Source: Amaurobius ferox (taxonomy: Eukaryota > Arthropoda > Arachnida > Araneae > Amaurobiidae). Taken from it: DNA of 64,000 nt. The translations under genes were made by a program, and so were the position numbers. The first letter of the stretch is position 1. Each line of letters opens with the position of its first letter. Of the stretch, positions 20,759 through 32,404 are shown piece after piece. Under the pieces are notes generated by a model. That model was not told where the DNA came from, did not search any database, and was given only the letters and a program-made list of their open reading frames with translations. The stretch spans positions 115,700,565 to 115,764,564 of the forward strand of contig OX578142.1 of NCBI GenBank assembly GCA_951213105.1, read 5' to 3'.

Positions 20759-21464
20759 CAGAGTGGTCCACAAGATCTTAGACAAACTTTAAGGGTAGGT
20801 CAGTCATGCAAAATCAAGCCCGTTTTACGTAGGAACATATAGCCGCAAACGCCACGAGGGTTGCTACAGATGCAGGAAAAAGCAAAAGAAAGGAATACAG
20901 ATAACGCAACATAGGCTTATTAGACATAACAATTACAAGTATCAATTACAATTGGTTATCATAGTGTTACAGTAGGTGGTCGAAGTTCTTGCCATCCGTA
21001 GATATGCATGTCTAGCAACGTCGACGCATGAATTGGCAAACGCGTTCAAAAATGCCAGGACGCTTGCTGGCACCTGCTACTGTCTCAACGACTCTAGCGA
21101 CAATGCCAGCGTCAGATGTTAGAGATGTCTCGTAAACAAGTATTTTGAGGTAACCCCACTGAAAGAAATCAATGGGAGACAAATCGTGGTGGCTTTCCGT
21201 CAGCCGATCCATCTTGCATGAAAGGTTCAATTGAGATAGTCCTGCACATCCTAGCTGAAACATGCGCAGCTGCGGATGGCAAGAAATTTGAACACCTACT
21301 TTAATACTATGATAAACAATTGTAATTGTTATGTCTAATAAACCTGTGTTGTATTATCTGCATTCCTTTCTGTTTCTTCCTGCATCTGTAACAAGGCGTG
21401 TGCGGCTATTTTTGTATGCCTAACCTACCCTCAAAGTTTGTCTAAGACCTTTTGGATCACCCTG
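20759..21464. mobile_element. long-TIR element carrying a transposase C-terminal remnant
   Basis: The left end CAGAGTGGTCCACAAGATCT and the inverted right end (CAGGGTGATCCAAAAGGTCT on the minus strand) head inverted repeats of about 200-240 bases. Shared blocks are CTTAGACAAACTTT, ACAGATGCAGGAA, TTAGACATAACAATTACAA and CTTGCCATCCG. The ~270 bp between the arms holds a transposase fragment on the minus strand. The TIR is much longer than in a typical autonomous mariner, suggesting internal deletion plus arm extension. Confidence 0.8.
21012..21263 (-). pseudogene. mariner/Tc1-type transposase C-terminal fragment
   Basis: The 83-residue frame contains DLSPIDFFQWGYLK, which fits the third catalytic block of mariner-like transposases (typically SPDLTPLDFFLWGYLK, third acidic residue Asp). 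It then has VYETSLTSD, an arginine-valine helix and a FERVCQFMRRRC ending. The upstream two-thirds, including the first two catalytic aspartates, is absent, so only the tail survives inside the TIR element. It cannot encode an active enzyme. The start methionine is arbitrary. Confidence 0.75.
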
Positions 21465-22152
21465 CAGATTTTAAAAGTATTAGAAAATACAATGCATTTG
21501 GCAAATAAATTTTCAAGAAAATCATTCAACTACAGAAAATGTGTACTTTTCATGAAAATTAAATATATTTCGAATTACTTTAAAATGATTTTTAACATAT
21601 CATTATTTATATATCATTTCTGTGAATGGATAAAGTGCTGAAAAAATAAAAAAAATCTAAAAATCAAAATTGATCTTGGACATTATAATTTATAATAAAC
21701 GTTTTCAAAATCAGATATTTATCACATAAATATATTCTTAAATATCAAAATAAAGGCGATAGGGGTTTTCTTAGAATGTGATAAAAATATTTTATGTGTT
21801 TGTATCTTTTTATTATTTTCGTCTGAGGGTCAATTTCTTGTATCACTACTGATACTTATTTTTTATCTTTTACTGACAGAAACTTTTTAGAATGACATTT
21901 ATTACATTCTACAAAGTCAGATAAAAACAGAAAATTCAAAGCATATCTGACGTTGAGATTTCTTGGTGCTAGCGACGTTTTTACTTTGTTCGGCTGAAAT
22001 GTTCTAAAAGAAAAGTGGGATCGTGATGTTCTTTTTAGAACATTCAAAAAACTGATGCACTGTATTGTTATTATTACTTTTTTTTCTGTAAATTTTGGTA
22101 AATGTGACTCTGAAAAGTCTCTAACGGTGACTTAGGAGACCTTTATGTGGAA
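21465..22152. other. no recognised gene
   Basis: AT-rich sequence. About 21880-22050 shows loose similarity to 28130-28310 (ACATTTATT..., AGATAAAAA, GAAAATTCA, TCTGACG), possibly two very old copies of one repeat. The similarity is too weak to define limits. Confidence 0.3.
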
Positions 22153-22389
22153 GCATATTCAATATATCCAATTTAGAATTTTTATATACAATTATAGTGC
22201 CAAAATACCTAGAGTGTAAAATTCCACACGATCTTCCTATGATCGATAGGTATTTTGGTACTATAGCTGTATATAACAATTCCTAAATCGGATATATTGA
22301 ATGTGCTTCAATATATCCAATCTAGGAAATTTTATATACAATTATGGTACCAAAATACCTAGAGTGTAAAAGTCCACACAATCTTCCCA
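22153..22389. repeat. three-part repeat: direct, inverted, direct (~80 bp each)
   Basis: Unit 1 (22153-22236) contains TTCAATATATCCAATTTAG, CAATTATAGTGCCAAAATAC and CCTAGAGTGTAAAATTCC. Unit 2 (about 22237-22308) is its reverse complement over the AATATATCC to AAAATACCT part. Unit 3 (22307-22389) repeats unit 1 in the original direction with about 90% identity, including CACACAATCTTCC. Confidence 0.75.
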
Positions 22390-22610
22390 AACATTTAATA
22401 CCTCATATAGATTTAAGTCCAAGTATATCACAATCAGCATCAAAATGCAAAACTAAATAATATCATTTTACAAACTCTGATTCGCAAAATATTTTTTAGC
22501 TATATACTATTATATACTACTATTATATAAGAATATACTACTATTATATAGAACAAATACTTGACGGTTCCTAAGTCCTAAATAAGAACGCGCTAAATAA
22601 CGCAAATGCA

Positions 22611-23301
22611 AAAAATCCGAAGTGGACAGCACGTGACTTTCGCTACAGACTCAAATTCATTTTCTCTTTATTTCTTTAATGATTCGTTAAATTGAGTTCA
22701 CTTGCACAAAATAACACGCATAATTATTTGAAATTACACTGAATTAACACCTTTTTAAATTCAGATTTCGTTTTCATTTGCTAACTAGACGTATTTTCAA
22801 AGGCTACGAACCAAAATGCGAAAAACTAAAATATCTCGAGAACGGTTAGTCCTAGAGTAATGGAATTGGTCTTATTCTTTTTATCGTCAAAAATTTGATG
22901 AAATTATTTTTGTGTTTTGCTTTGAAGAACTCTATGTGATTCATCGCATTTGCTCTTATTGAGCATACATAGTATTTTATTTTATATTTTGACGATTTTT
23001 GAGGGCCATTTCGTAAAAAAAGTTGTTTTATCCCGAATCGTACAAAAATCTAATGAACACTGGAGTAACTCTCAAGTGACAACCTACAAAATTTTATAAA
23101 ATTTGGTCAATTAGATTTTGAGTTAGAGTGAATACATGTATTACACAGACAGACACGCACACACAGACGTCACGCTAAAAATAGTTTCTCATGTTCTAGA
23201 GGTCCCGAAACGTGTAGATCCGTCGAATACTCGAGTTGCGATTTTCGACAAGATTCCAATACTTTCCTACACATTAGCATGTATTGTAGGGAAAGTAAAA
23301 A
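22611..23301 (-). repeat. hairpin-headed dispersed family, copy B (inverted)
   Basis: Read on the minus strand it starts TTTTTACTTTCCCTACAATA, passes through the GTGACGTCTGTGTGTGCG region, AACTCAAAATCTAATTGACC, CTCCAGTGTTCATTAGATTT and TGTACGATTCGGGAT, and ends near AAAGTCACGTGCTGTCCACT. It is shorter than copy A. In the genome's plus direction it ends GGGAAAGTAAAAA. Confidence 0.7.
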
Positions 23302-23870
23302 CACAACACAATTTCAAATTGCATGTATTGAACAAAAATAAATCTTATGTTCCATACACAACTATGCCAATTGGGCAAAGTGGGCATAATGCGCCCTGAA
23401 TTAGCTTTTTTTGATACGCCCTAGAAAAGCGCATGACTAACATGCAAATGGGATACTGAATTTTCTTAAAATAAATGACCTTTTCTGTATAATAAATTCT
23501 GTATAATAAATTGCAATACTCGAAATCGCACAAAAGAAATAAAGTTATTTCACCTGGAGAAGAATTAAATGCTATCTCAGCGAACTTTCATCCGATCTTT
23601 GCCATTTTCGAGCGCGACCCTTATAATCGTAAAATAATGGCACGTTTAGAAAATGGAAACGATATCTCTCAAATTCAAGAAGTTTGCATGTTGGATTTTA
23701 AAAAGCCACTACCTCTAGAGCACGAAAATTTTGACGTAACTCTAAAATTAACCGTTATCGGGATATTTTATTCTTTTTACAATTTTGCCATGTCGCCTTT
23801 GTAAATACGTCCAGTGGCCAAATGAAAATAAAAACTGATGTATAACTGGTTATTTAAATCAATCCAAAAC
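23302..23870. other. no recognised gene
   Basis: A 97-residue plus-strand frame at 23511-23804 is the longest here. It has no signal peptide, membrane segment or motif I recognise, and no neighbouring coding or splice structure, so I do not call it a gene. Confidence 0.35.
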
Positions 23871-23986
23871 AGAACAGTTAGCACCCTTAACAAAACACTC
23901 TCAGCTTTTGTAAAGGGTGCGTACTGTTCTAACTCTTCTGCTTTGGCATGATGAAGGGGCTTATCGCCCTTGAAACAATTGTAGTC
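23871..23986 (+). other. inverted repeat followed by a hammerhead-like hairpin motif
   Basis: AGAACAGTTAGCACCCTT (23871-23888) is mirrored at 23913-23930 with two mismatches. Shortly after, TGATGA (23949-23954) leads into a short hairpin (AAGGG...CCCTT) and GAAAC (23972-23976), with GTC at 23984-23986. The TGATGA-stem-GAAA order is that of the hammerhead ribozyme core, but the base before TGATGA is A where the core normally has C. It is therefore a degenerate candidate at best. Confidence 0.3.
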
Positions 23987-24350
23987 ACCTAACTGACATA
24001 TGACTGCTTTTTACATAGAAGTAGTGTAAATTGTAAAGAGTTGAGGAGTATCAATAAGTAGAATGACGAGATGAACAAGGAGAATAAAGTTCGACTGTAT
24101 GATTAAAAAGACTCCAATAAAGATTACACCAAAAAGGACAGTGTTGTAACACACGGCTGATTTTAGGATGTGATATTATGATTCAATAGGAATCAATCAC
24201 ATCGTTTTTATATTAGCTATGATAAACTAGAAAATTGAATAAAAGAATACATCAAAATCGCCTAATATATGAGCTGTAATGCATTGCCTCAAGTGGTTTA
24301 ATATTACATGATTTTATGGAATACTACAAAATATTAAACAATTCTGAACA

Positions 24351-25060
24351 TTATTACTTTCCTTACATACATAATATAATGTATAGGGAAAGTATAGTGA
24401 CGGGGTCGATATTCGAGTTTATTGATAAAAGAGCATGCTTCAAGCATCTCTGAACTCTAATCGATCGCTTTTGAGGTGATGTCTGTTCGTGTGTGTGTGT
24501 GTGTCAGTGAGTCTGTGGATACGATATCTGACTAACAAATGGAGCGTTCCGAACGTAATATGGTAGGATTATTACAATCCGTGAAAACTGGAACCGTATT
24601 GATTTTAAACGCGATCGAACATTCTGAAGATTCCCCCCCCCCCTTTCCAATTTTTGAATGATTTTTTTTGAAAAGATGATATAATAATTAGGATATTCAA
24701 TAATGTTACATACATAATCATTTTATACGTAATTTTTTGTTCCATGCCTGTAGAAATTCGTGGTCTTGCTACTGTTAGTCTATCCAGGAAGCGAATTCGC
24801 AGCTAAAATATTCTGACTTTGACATTAAATATTTCTTATATAATGTCAAAAGTTACATCGAAAAATTACGTAAGTTTTTTTCGATAAAGTTTATATCGAA
24901 AAGGGTTCATTTCAACGTGTTTCTCTGAAATCTCTCTACAAATGTACCAAATTTTATATTTTTGCATGCTAAAGTTTTTATGGTACGAGACAAAGGCACT
25001 CGGGGACAGAGAACATTATTCAACGGTCAACTACTTTTTTTTAATATAGAGAGAAAACAA
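24351..25060 (+). repeat. hairpin-headed dispersed family, copy C (diverged)
   Basis: It starts TTATTACTTTCCTTACATAC with the complementary ATGTATAGGGAAAGTA, then a GAGGTGATGTCTGTTCGTG region and (TG)n. The head matches the inverted copy at 30301-31315 better than copy A (both have GACGGGGTCGA, CAAGCATC and TGAGGTGATGTCTGT). The 3' half, with GTGGTCTTGCTACTGTTAGT and TACCAAATTTTATATTTTT, is shared with 32405-33207, and the end near TAATATAGAGAG is also shared there. The right limit is approximate. Confidence 0.55.
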
Positions 25061-27150
25061 ATGAGACAGACATTAGAACGCTAGCTTGTACCATTCTCGA
25101 GATATTGTACATTTTCCAAATAAATGTATCTAAAAACTTGCATAAAAGTGAGCAGTAGTAAGTATTATCAAATATGTAACACTTGAGGATAAATTTGGCA
25201 ACCTTGGTCACAAATTCATCAAAATATCGCAAACTTGGCGGCTTTTTAATGTGGTTCTAAATTAATGAAAATGACGTTAAAGTTACGGAAATTATGCCAA
25301 ATGGAGGAATTAATAATTATTGGAATACAATGGAGTATATTGCTTAACAGATGTTAGCAATATTTCCAATTGCCAAGTTATATTTGTTCAAGATATAAGT
25401 TATTTGATACTTCAAACTATTTTTACATGTTGTGATCCAGAAAAGCGTCAAATGTCAGTGTACTTTTCAACTTTAAAAGTGTTGCAACGTAGATCTTGTT
25501 CATCATTGTATCGTATTTAAAAAGTATTTGCTTCATGTAGAGAAAATCATATGCTGCCTGCATCAGATTTTTTTTACTTATTTACATTTTACATTTGTTA
25601 TTGTTATTTTATTATTTTACATTTTCATAGATCCTATAATTATAAATAATTTATGCTTTTTTCATAACGTTTTGTTTCATTTTTTTACATAATTTTATTT
25701 TATTATTATTAAATTCACAGGCACCGAAATTACGTCAACCTTCTAATGGATTACAATTAATTGTTTTTGGTACACTGAGTTAATAATAATTATAACTAGT
25801 TTTGGAGTATATGCGTTATTGATTGCTGTATTTAACATTTCTTTAAAATGTTCTAATTTATAATTATCTTCAGAAATGCTATTTACTATAATAGCCCTAA
25901 GATAATGTTTCAAAATACAAAAAGATTTAGACATGATTTAAAATGCTGAAGTTTAGTAGAATTAAAATTGAAATATTTTCTTTTACCATATAAATTTATA
26001 GCCAACTGATTCCTTTGTAAAACTTAAATAAAAAAAGTAGCAACATAGAAATTGCCATTACTTGCAATTAATTGAAGAGTGTTATGATAAAAGTTAAAAG
26101 CAATATTTGGTTTATTATTATTGGATATACATAAAATATTATCTAAATATCTGTACATAAACATATCATAAAAACCATAATTATTATTATTTCAACAGAA
26201 AAATAAATACAGGCTAGTTATTAGCCACATTTTATTGTTATTAAAAATTTTACTAGAAATAATACTATTAAAAATAATGAGAAGAAATACAACAAATCAC
26301 GTTGGAAAATTGTTGCAATCAAAATTTAAACAATTGATTAAGATTAGAATTGCTGACCATTTTATTTATAAAAATGTTTTTAATTAATTTTTAATCAAAG
26401 TACCAAGGGAACTTGATATGATTGTTTATTCAATTTATCAAAAAGTTTCACTTCTCTTTAATTAATTTTCTTTCCATCTGCAGAAAATATTTTTTAAGAA
26501 GGAAATTAACAACATAGCTCTTAAATTCTCTCGTACTGTCCTCGAAATATCTCTTTCGTGAATATTGTTAAAATTGCATATTAAACTCAAGCAAATTAAA
26601 TTATACTGAAGGTAATAAATCAGATCTTTATATGAATACCTTGAGAATTTCGACATAGTTTGATAGCATCAATTTATTAGTCACAATTTTATTTTCAGTA
26701 TGTTATCTTGTACTACTTTATACCAACTGCATTTCAGCTCCATATATAGCTCTATGACAACCAGTACTTAAAAATGTAATTTTTTAACATTCGGTTAACC
26801 GAATATCTGTTTAATTAAGTATCCTGTAAAACTGTCCGATCATGAATCTATTTACACAAAATAAATTTTAAATCAATCTAAATCAAAATTTTACCTGAAA
26901 AGAAAAATTTAGGGGCTTTTCCAGATAAATTTAGGCTTTAAAAGTCTCCAATTTACTGACCTGTAAGGTCGTTGCTATATCAAATCACTTCTGTAGGAGA
27001 TATATTCACGAAACTGATCGCAGGAGATGTGTATATGCACGCATATGTGTATATGCAGTAAGTTAATAAGATACGTACAACTCAAACTATTGCTAAAGTA
27101 ATAAAACTTAAATAGCTTCGTTAAAAATAGCATATGATACAAATTTAATA
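25061..27150. other. very AT-rich stretch without recognised genes
   Basis: About 25070-25110 and 30790-30830 share CTCGAGA and CGCTAGC-type phrases in inverted orientation, suggesting a further small repeat. The remainder is AT-rich with short, unrecognisable frames and no TIR or tandem structure. Confidence 0.4.
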
Positions 27151-27736
27151 GTGTCTGTGGGTTCCGAAGGTAAGAAACAGTCTTCTTCATCAGGACACAT
27201 AAAAAGCGCACCCTTTCACTCCTTAGAGCTAGATCGGTGACTGATATAAGAACAACAATTGTGACTGAAGCAGAGAAAAGAGGTTGCCAACGGCTAGAAG
27301 AAAAATAGGTAAAAAACCAAGAAGAAAGTAACAAGAGGTAGGACACAATTAATGAACAGTAAATTGCCCTAGAGGAAAGTGAACACCCAACAAATGATTC
27401 AAAACATTTGTTCAGTGAGTAATATATCTGAGTATAATGAGTAATATATCTTATGTTCGTAGTTTTACTCACTGAACAAGTGCTTTTAATTATTTGTCAG
27501 ATGTTCACTTTCCTCTTCGGTAATTTACCGTTCATTCATTGTGTCCTGCCTCTTGTTTCTTCCTCCTTGGTTTTTACCTCTTTTTCTTCTAGCCGTTGGC
27601 AACCCTATTTTTCTGCTCCAGTCACGTTTTCTATTCTTTCATTATGAGAGCTCATCAGATCTAGCTCTTACGAGAGAAGGTTGTCCTCCTTGAGTGTCTT
27701 GATGAAGAAGGCTGCATCTTGCTTTCGAAACCGGTC
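27151..27736. repeat. head-to-head inverted repeat with hammerhead-like motifs; possible Penelope-type terminal repeats
   Basis: The left arm (27151-27423, minus) and right arm (27465-27736, plus) match over about 270 bases: TGTTCACTTTCCTCT, TCATTGTGTCCTGCCTCTTG (right; TTAATTGTGTCCTACC left), TTTTTCTTCTAGCCGTTGGC and GATCTAGCTCT. Each arm ends in a TGATGAAGAAG...TTCG(A/G)AAC motif. In the right arm GAAGGC pairs with GCTTTC and is followed by GAAACCGGTC. This order resembles the hammerhead core (CUGAUGA, stem, GAAA, short stem, C). Penelope-like elements are known to carry hammerhead motifs in terminal repeats that can be inverted. No reverse transcriptase is present. The 165-residue minus-strand frame here is not recognisable as a protein. 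Confidence 0.5.
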
Positions 27737-28597
27737 AATATTATTAATTTTATTCGTACGCTGCTTTTAATGAAGTTATTCCAGCTTTATTAATAGTAAA
27801 ATACACATTTCTAAATATTCGAAAAAAATTCTAATGTAATTAATATATATAAAGTTATATATTTATTTTCAAATACAATTTTTAAAACATTGCCACCTGT
27901 CTTTACTATTTCCAAAAAAATTTCAACTGCAAGAAACAAATTAAATGCTTTATACTTCAAATTTCTTTCAGTATAAAAACTGTCTTCTAAAGTGCTAGAT
28001 AATTTACATCCCAGCAAAGTCAATACATTATGTTTAACACCTCGTTTCCAAACCGTATGATAGCAAATGCAATATTTATGTTTACCTTATTTTATATACT
28101 TCTTCCCTGGCATTCCTTTCCTCTCTTTCTGACATTACATTTTCAAAAAGACATTTATTGCGCTCTACGCAGCAAGATAAAAAATGGGAAATTCACGAGA
28201 TTTCTGACGGGGAAAATTTTTAGCACCATTTGTTTGTGTTCAATTCCATCTTTCAACGAGAGTAGTCTGGAAGACGAAGTTGATGTCGTTTTCCTCAACT
28301 TTTACGTGAAAGATTTAGCATATATTTCCGTGGATTCTTTCTAAAACTCCATCACTGATCTCACTTATAAATTTACATTCTTCGCGGTCATTTGTTCTCC
28401 AATAAATACTGGTTTGAAAGAATATTGTTGTTAGTGTAAAAGGAGTTTTTACTGACAACAATGTTAAGAATTTTTTGGGATTAAGTACACTTTTTACATA
28501 TAAAAATCTTTCGAATCTATTAAATAACTGTCTAAGATATTTTTGTCTTTCCAGAACTTCTAGAAGCTCCCCCCCCCCCCGGTCACATAGAAGACTG
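27737..28597. other. no recognised gene
   Basis: AT-rich sequence with frames of about 100 residues at 28030-28344 (plus) and 28315-28626 (minus), neither of which I recognise. A run of 12 C lies at 28569-28580, just before the tandem array. Confidence 0.35.
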
Positions 28598-29075
28598 AAT
28601 ACTTGCACACTTATAACATAAACCACGGGACAGAACCTAACGAAACACGATTTTTGATCTCCCCCGGCACGAGGACGGGAGAATACGTAGTTTCTAAAAA
28701 TCTTTCCAAACCCCTAGAAACCCTCTGGTGGCCTAAGAGACTAAATCTTTGTACCTTTATAGTATTATACACTGAATAGAACCTAACTGAACCGGAATTT
28801 TGATCTCCCCCGAGGGCAGAAAAATGGGGTTCATAAAGTGTTTTCAGGTCCTACAGAAGACTACTATGACATAGAAGTCAATCTTTGTACATTTATACTA
28901 TCGACCACGTGACAGAACAAAACAGAGCCGGATTTTCGATTTCTTCCTCGGGATCAGACAAAATGGGGATCGAAAGTCTCTCCGTAATCTCCAAAAGCTC
29001 TATATTGACATAAGAGGTTTAAACCTTGCACACTTATAGTATCAACCATGGGACAGAACCTAACTGAGCCAGTTT
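28598..29075. repeat. tandem array, ~141 bp unit, ~3.4 copies
   Basis: CTTGCACACTTATA-type starts occur near 28603, 28748, 28886 and 29026, each followed by ACAGAACCTAAC-type sequence about 25 bases on. Full units then carry a GATCTCCCCC or GATTTCTTCC stretch, ATGGGG and a TCTAAAAATC or TCCAAAAGCTC-type segment. Units are diverged. This is not the unit of the foldback arms, despite the similar length. Confidence 0.75.
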
Positions 29076-29523
29076 TCCTTTAAGACGAATGTTTTCGACG
29101 CAAAGCAGCATACACAGAAATTTAACTATATAAATTTAACCATTAAATAAAAACCATACAAAAAAAACCACCATGAAACTTATTATACAGGTTTAAATGC
29201 TAGGGATTTTTTTTTCTTTATTTATCTTTAGAAATCAGCTAGAGATAAATGCATAAAATTACTTTTATACCTACTAAAACTAAGTGTTTACTGAAAATTT
29301 TCATGAAGTTAAAAATTTAATATCCATATACTTAACATTTTAACAATTAATTATAGTAATGTTTTTATTTTTGAAATTCCTCTCTTTCTTTTGTAAACGA
29401 GATAATCATTTATATATGGCTCAATTTAATAATTATTAGGGGAAGTGTTCCGAAGTAGTACCTCTTCCCTAACTTGCTCCCCCCCAGGCTTATTTCCTAA
29501 AGTAAATGTCGCCGACTAATTGT
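29076..29523. other. no recognised gene
   Basis: AT-rich sequence up to about 29440, then a GC-richer 80 bases with a CCCCCCC run that borders the SINE target site. Confidence 0.4.
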
Positions 29524-29777
29524 TCTTTCGTTACTAATTCCCCCATGGTGAAGAAGCGCCTACGCACCACGTCCACAAGACCCCCCAGGGTATCCCATGG
29601 CGAAGGGGAGGAGATTTGCAGCTTCACTTTTATAGAGGCTCCCCAAAGGGTGAAAGTCTGACTTGGCCTCAACATGACAACATCCATGCCCGCTGGCGGG
29701 ATTCGAACCCGCAACCCGGCAATCCAGCGATCAGACAGAAAAGCACGCCCCTGACCGCTCGACCACCGGATCGGCCA
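29524..29777 (-). mobile_element. tRNA-derived SINE with target-site duplication
   Basis: On the minus strand it begins GGCCGATCCGGTGGTCGAGC (A box TGGTCGAGCGG). About 45 bases later it carries a strong B box, GGTTCGAATCC, within a GCGGG-TTCGAAT-CCCGC arm. A long variable region suggests a class II (Leu/Ser-type) tRNA ancestor. The tRNA-unrelated body follows, with CAACATGACAA read on plus and GGGGAGCCTCTATAAAAGTG on minus. ACTAATTGT occurs at both edges (29515-29523 and 29778-29786), fitting a 9 bp target duplication. The 74-residue minus-strand frame is the SINE read through and not a gene. Confidence 0.8.
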
Positions 29778-30056
29778 ACTAATTGTAAGTGGTGTTACTA
29801 GCTTATAAGGACACCATCAACTTGTGAAGTTCTTATTCAGTTCAACAAACACAATCGTCTGCGAGTGGCGTTTGGGTTTGCGTTTTTGCTATTCATCAAA
29901 TTCATGAAGCACTACTTAGTGTTAGTGATGTCATAACTTAATTTCTAATAAGAGTTCGTATCTTATTGCTAACATGTAGAAATAGTAAAGGAAAAATCGA
30001 TTATGTGGAGCTGAAAAAATAAGACGAAAATATTAATCATCATTTTCTTCATTAAC

Positions 30057-30113
30057 AGTTTGTGACCACTGAGAAATGCTGTCAGAAACAGCATCTTACA
30101 GTGGTCACAAACT
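30057..30113. other. compact 57-base hairpin
   Basis: AGTTTGTGACCACT (30057-30070) pairs perfectly with 30100-30113. A 5/5 internal loop (partly pairable) and a second 7 bp stem, ATGCTGT with ACAGCAT, close on the loop CAGAA. It could be a miniature element relic or a small-RNA hairpin; the sequence alone does not decide. Neighbouring bases are AT-rich and unassigned. Confidence 0.7.
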
Positions 30114-30300
30114 TTTCCCTTTAGTCCAAGCTGAAACGGATTGAACGACACCAAATCCAATATTTTATCGATAGTGTAAGTGCGTGATAATTTTGATACA
30201 TCAACCTCTCTCACAGTTCAGTGCATATTATATAAATATTGCGTTAATATCATTCTCCAAAACTATTCGTATAGTAAAATCCAGAAAGCCGGATAAACAC

Positions 30301-31315
<1,015 letters not shown>

Positions 31316-32404
31316 TATGGGCAAAAACAAATGAAGAAAATATAGCGTTAATAACCCATGAAGAAAATATAGCGTTTTGAAACCACAGTGTCCATCTCAA
31401 AACTATTAACGCAGCTGATTATCTGTTGTTTCATTACTGTAATTGAAAAAAGTTAATATCCAAGTAGCAATGGCTTCAAAATGCAATGGCTTCAAAACTA
31501 TTTCAAAATAATACACATTTATGCCTTAAATATACAAAATACCTAAAACTGGGCAAGCATTATTGTTATTATAAACATTCTCATGATAAAAATATCCTAA
31601 TGTCCTCCATATGCCATAATGATATTGAAACACAATATTTTATTTCCTGATAAGCATCGGTATATAATTATGCACAACGATTAATACCAAAACGCTGATG
31701 GCAGTAAACCCAATTTTTTGTGCGTTTTAACCAATATATTTTTAGTGCGTAATAAGCATCTCTTCCGCTTTACGCTTCCGTTTAATTTCAAAGGAATGAA
31801 AATTTTCATTTCATTTTTGGACTCCATTTTCCGAACATTTACCTGTGTGCTCGTAATTTTTCCTAAAAATCCCAAGTTCTGTGGACCATGAAGCAGACAC
31901 AAAAATTCAAAAAGGATGTGCGTGCGCAACGTCTATGCGATCATTACTCGCCTTGCATATGCTCCGCGTGCCCATTTGCAACTTCTAGTCATGAAACGGA
32001 AACTGTAAATTTGGGAGTGACAAGAATAACTTGCAAAATACAGGAGCGCTTTGATGGCGCCGAGGACCATGACCGGAAATCAGAATAAAGGGTGAAATTA
32101 CAATTTTTTCGAAGCTCGTCAGTGTTTTAAAAATTTTATATCCGTAATTTTTCAGTATTTCCAAATGGGTTTTGGTCTTTGATACACATGTAATAGAAAG
32201 ACATTTATGAATTATTATATTGTGATGGCTTATCGGGTTTGGCAGCCTTTAAGTCAACATGGTAAGGTCAGTGATTCCAATTGTAGAAGTAATCATGCCA
32301 AATATTTCTACGTTACGTATCGACAATTTTACTTTTACTTTAACAGTGTTGGAATTTTTAGCATGCGCGAATTTACCTTATTAGTGAAACTTTTATAATT
32401 TAGT
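31316..32404. other. no recognised gene
   Basis: AT-rich sequence. A short doubled segment (GAAGAAAATATAGCGTT at about 31333 and 31362) is present. Frames of 60-82 residues resemble nothing I know. Confidence 0.4.

Noticed and set aside
23511..23804. A 97-residue open frame as a possible small gene
   Set aside because: It has no recognisable domain, start context or splice structure, and frames of this size occur by chance in this window.
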